From positions 3,206,664 through 3,270,663 of the forward strand of contig CP030158.1 in assembly GCA_003285105.1 (NCBI GenBank): a DNA stretch of 64,000 nt, in the 5' to 3' direction. The stretch's first letter is position 1; the number at the start of each line of letters is the position of its first letter. This DNA is from Roseithermus sacchariphilus (GTDB taxonomy: Bacteria; Bacteroidota; Rhodothermia; Rhodothermales; MEBIC09517). Position numbers and translations under genes: made by a program. The notes under the pieces are model-generated. The model saw only the letters and a program-made list of their open reading frames with translations. It had not been told where the DNA came from and did not search any database. Below, one piece after another: positions 62,137 through 64,000 of this stretch.

Positions 62137-64000
62137 CTACGGGTCGGTCGACTGCAGGAGTTCGAAGTAGCGTTTGATGAGCTCTTCGTAGTCGGGGGCA
62201 TAGCCGCTTTCCAGCGCCCGGATGAGGGCCCGGCGGAGCTGGTCGGCCTGTTCGGCCGGCGTCTGGCCCGGCGGGCTGTCACGGTCGAACAGGTCCTGCT
62301 CGGGCCGCTGGCCCTCGCGGCGGTTTTCGCGGCCGCGTTCGCGGATGGAACGTTGCGCGTCGAGCAGGCGCGTCAGGATCTGCTGCTGGCGCTGGACGGT
62401 CTGCCGGTTGACGCGGTTGCGTTGCAACTCCTGGATCGTCTCTTCCATCTGCTCCGCGATCTTGTTGAGATCCCCCAGCAGCTTGCCGCGGGCTTCCGGG
62501 TTGCGGCTCATCTCCCGGAGTTGCCGGCGCAGGGCGTCCTGCTGGGCCGCCATCTGCTGGAGGCGCTGTTGCATGTCCGACGTGAGGCGGTCGCCCTGCA
62601 TGTCGTTGAGGAGTTGCTGGAGCTGCTGGTTGAGCTGCTGCTGCTGCCCGGCCATCTGCTGGAGCTGCTGGATCATCTGCTGCAACGACATCGAGCCGCT
62701 GCCGCCGCTCTGCTGCATGTTCATGAGCTGATCGAGCAATTCCGAGAGCAGCAGGGCCAGCTCGTTGAGGTGCATCATGGAGCCTTTCTGATGCCCGGCG
62801 GCGCGGACGGCCGTGCGTTCGGCGAGGGCCTCCGTGGCCGAGGCCATCTCGCGCAGGGCCTCGCCGGCCTGCTGCTGGACCTGGCGGCTCATCTGCGGGA
62901 TCTCCCGTGCCAGCCGCTGCAGCGAGTCGCTGACGACCGCGAGGCCTTCGCTGAGCTCGACCTGGCGCTGGGCGTAGGTCCGCAGCTGGGGGCTGTCCGA
63001 GGCGAGGCGGCTCACGTCCCCGCGCAGGCTTTCCTGCTGCTGGGAGAGGCGGAGGATGTCGTCCAGGGCCCGGCGCAGACCGGCCCGATTGATCTGGATC
63101 ATCTGCCCCTGCATGCCCTGCTGCATCTGCTGGAGCTGTTGCTGCATCTGCTGGAGCTGCTGCTGCATCTGCTGCTGGCCCTGCTGCGCCTGATCGAGCC
63201 GGTTCTGGCGCAACTGCTCGGCATTCTGCTCCATCTGCCGGGGCAATCGCCGGGCGTCTTCGTGGAGTTGCTCCATCTCGTCGGCCGGCGTGTTGCGCAT
63301 CTGCTCCATCTGTTCCAGCAGGTCCCGTAGCTGCTCGGCCAGCTCCTCCATCTCCTCCCGGGAACGTTCCTGCTCCCGGGCCAGCCGCTCGGCGTCCTGC
63401 GGCTGCTCGCCCTGCGGCTGCTCGTCCTGCGGCTGCTCGCCCTGCGGCTGCTCGCCCTGCGGCTGCTCGCCCTGCGGCTGCTCGCCCTGCGGCTGCTCGC
63501 CCTGCGGCTGCTCGCCCTGCGGCTGTTCGCCCTGCGGCTGTTCGCCCTGCGGCTGTTCGCCCTGCGGCTGTTCGCCCTGCGGCTGTTCGCCCTGCGGCTG
63601 TTCGCCCTGCGGCTGCTCGTCCTGCGGCTGCTCGTCCTGCGGCTGCTCGTCCTGCGGCTGTTCCTCTTTGAGCCGGCGGGTCTGTTCGGCGAGGCGTTCC
63701 TGGCGGCGGGCCAGCTCCTCGGCGCGGCGGGCGGCTTCCTCCAGGTTCTGTTGCAGACGGATGCGCTTGAACAACTCCAGCGCCCGCTCCAGCCGCTGCT
63801 GGTACTGCTCCTCGTTGAACTCGAAGTCCTGCAGCGACTGTTGCATCTGCGGCAGGTCGAGGTTCTGCATGGCTTCCTGGAGCCGCTGGAGGGCTTCCCG
63901 TAGCTCCGGCGAGTTGATCTCCTCGACGGTCTTCTGCAGCTCCCGGTACAGTTCGAGCGTCTCCGGGCTGACCAGGTCGTTCTCCTCCATCTGCTCGGAG
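62137..64000 (-). CDS. DUF4175-type coiled-coil protein with Gln-rich repeats (5' end outside the window)
   Basis: At least 621 codons; the frame is open to the right edge (…SEQMEENDLVSPETLELYRE), so the true start lies beyond the window. The visible part is almost entirely charged coiled coil: 'LELYRELQKTVEEINSPELREALQRLQEAM', 'RRAEELARRQERLAEQTRRL', then 18 copies of EQPQ(G/D), then Gln/Met-rich helices (MQQQLQQMQQQLQQMQQGMQ) and a final region with 'GSGSMSLQQMIQQLQQMAG', ending 'ESGYAPDYEELIKRYFELLQS'. This fits the C-terminal part of the large Bacteroidota DUF4175 membrane proteins, whose N-terminal helices would be upstream. Function unknown. Confidence 0.7.
   Translation of the reverse strand, partial: SEQMEENDLVSPETLELYRELQKTVEEINSPELREALQRLQEAMQNLDLPQMQQSLQDFEFNEEQYQQRLERALELFKRIRLQQNLEEAARRAEELARRQERLAEQTRRLKEEQPQDEQPQDEQPQDEQPQGEQPQGEQPQGEQPQGEQPQGEQPQGEQPQGEQPQGEQPQGEQPQGEQPQGEQPQGEQPQDEQPQGEQPQDAERLAREQERSREEMEELAEQLRDLLEQMEQMRNTPADEMEQLHEDARRLPRQMEQNAEQLRQNRLDQAQQGQQQMQQQLQQMQQQLQQMQQGMQGQMIQINRAGLRRALDDILRLSQQQESLRGDVSRLASDSPQLRTYAQRQVELSEGLAVVSDSLQRLAREIPQMSRQVQQQAGEALREMASATEALAERTAVRAAGHQKGSMMHLNELALLLSELLDQLMNMQQSGGSGSMSLQQMIQQLQQMAGQQQQLNQQLQQLLNDMQGDRLTSDMQQRLQQMAAQQDALRRQLREMSRNPEARGKLLGDLNKIAEQMEETIQELQRNRVNRQTVQRQQQILTRLLDAQRSIRERGRENRREGQRPEQDLFDRDSPPGQTPAEQADQLRRALIRALESGYAPDYEELIKRYFELLQSTDP
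63394..63660 (-). repeat. 18-copy 15-bp coding tandem repeat (EQPQG/EQPQD)
   Basis: A 15-bp unit encoding Glu-Gln-Pro-Gln-Gly or -Asp is repeated 18 times without interruption. Reading along the protein the last residue is D, D, D, twelve G, then D, G, D. The Glu codon is GAA in a block in the middle and GAG near the ends, which suggests local expansion by slippage or unequal exchange. Confidence 0.95.

Noticed and set aside
63394-63660. Possible CRISPR array
   Set aside because: The repeat is a 15-bp unit without spacers and keeps an open coding frame; it is a coding tandem repeat.

Overview
This window looks like chromosomal DNA of a high-GC member of the Bacteroidota, most likely a Rhodothermus-like bacterium (Rhodothermia). 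Base composition is about two-thirds GC by eye. Family content is typically Bacteroidota: DUF2911, a DUF6503-type lipoprotein, a DUF4270-like lipoprotein, a Bacteroidota-type LptD, a short GT5 'glycogen synthase', a DUF4175-type coiled-coil protein and a YSRYG-type outer-membrane protein. Shine-Dalgarno sequences are weak. No rRNA, tRNA, insertion sequence, prophage or CRISPR array was found; most of the window is core housekeeping DNA with lineage-specific genes mixed in. The species assignment is inference.

Layout. 0-7 kb: the 5' end of PEP carboxylase, two exported proteins, a large M1 peptidase whose C-terminal half looks like an outer-membrane beta-barrel, an HU/IHF protein, a zinc-ribbon/TPR membrane protein and a VOC protein. 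7-17 kb: a leftward run sufB-C-D-S-E-T, followed closely by a TPR-GAF-AAA+ regulator that lacks the sigma54-contact loop; an A-type Fe-S carrier is divergent from sufB. 17-22 kb: two DUF192 lipoproteins around a PH-domain membrane protein, HemW, then a NurA nuclease with a separate HAS-barrel protein. 22-33 kb: an acyl-CoA dehydrogenase, a tandem pair of small membrane proteins, PPDK coupled to an asparagine-synthase-like protein, topoisomerase I, RsgA and a coupled pair of unknown genes. 33-44 kb: Lon, a hybrid histidine kinase, cystathionine beta-synthase, LptF/G permease, SucC, an orphan ABC ATPase, a GNAT and a BON protein. 44-55 kb: LptD, a ROK kinase, DivIC/FtsB and enolase, then a TPR protein, an outer-membrane protein, a DUF4270-like lipoprotein and the short GT5 protein. 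55-64 kb: a GH31 glycosidase, a patatin, a membrane-anchored archaemetzincin-like protein without its catalytic Glu, ChrA, a DCC protein and the 5'-truncated DUF4175-type gene with an 18-copy pentapeptide repeat.

How the genes fit together. Fe-S assembly (suf plus the A-type carrier) can serve HemW and other cluster enzymes. Central carbon metabolism is represented by PPC, PPDK, enolase, SucC and a ROK sugar kinase, with GH31 supplying sugars. Envelope biogenesis is represented by LptD, the LptF/G permease, DivIC and several outer-membrane or lipoproteins. Protein quality control and stress response are represented by Lon, M1 peptidase and the hybrid kinase.

No complete, obviously new defence or biosynthetic system was found. 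The best candidates for new biology are the archaemetzincin-like pseudoenzyme, the M1-barrel fusion, the loop-less AAA+ regulator behind suf, and the duplicated small membrane proteins with a strictly conserved 24-residue core.
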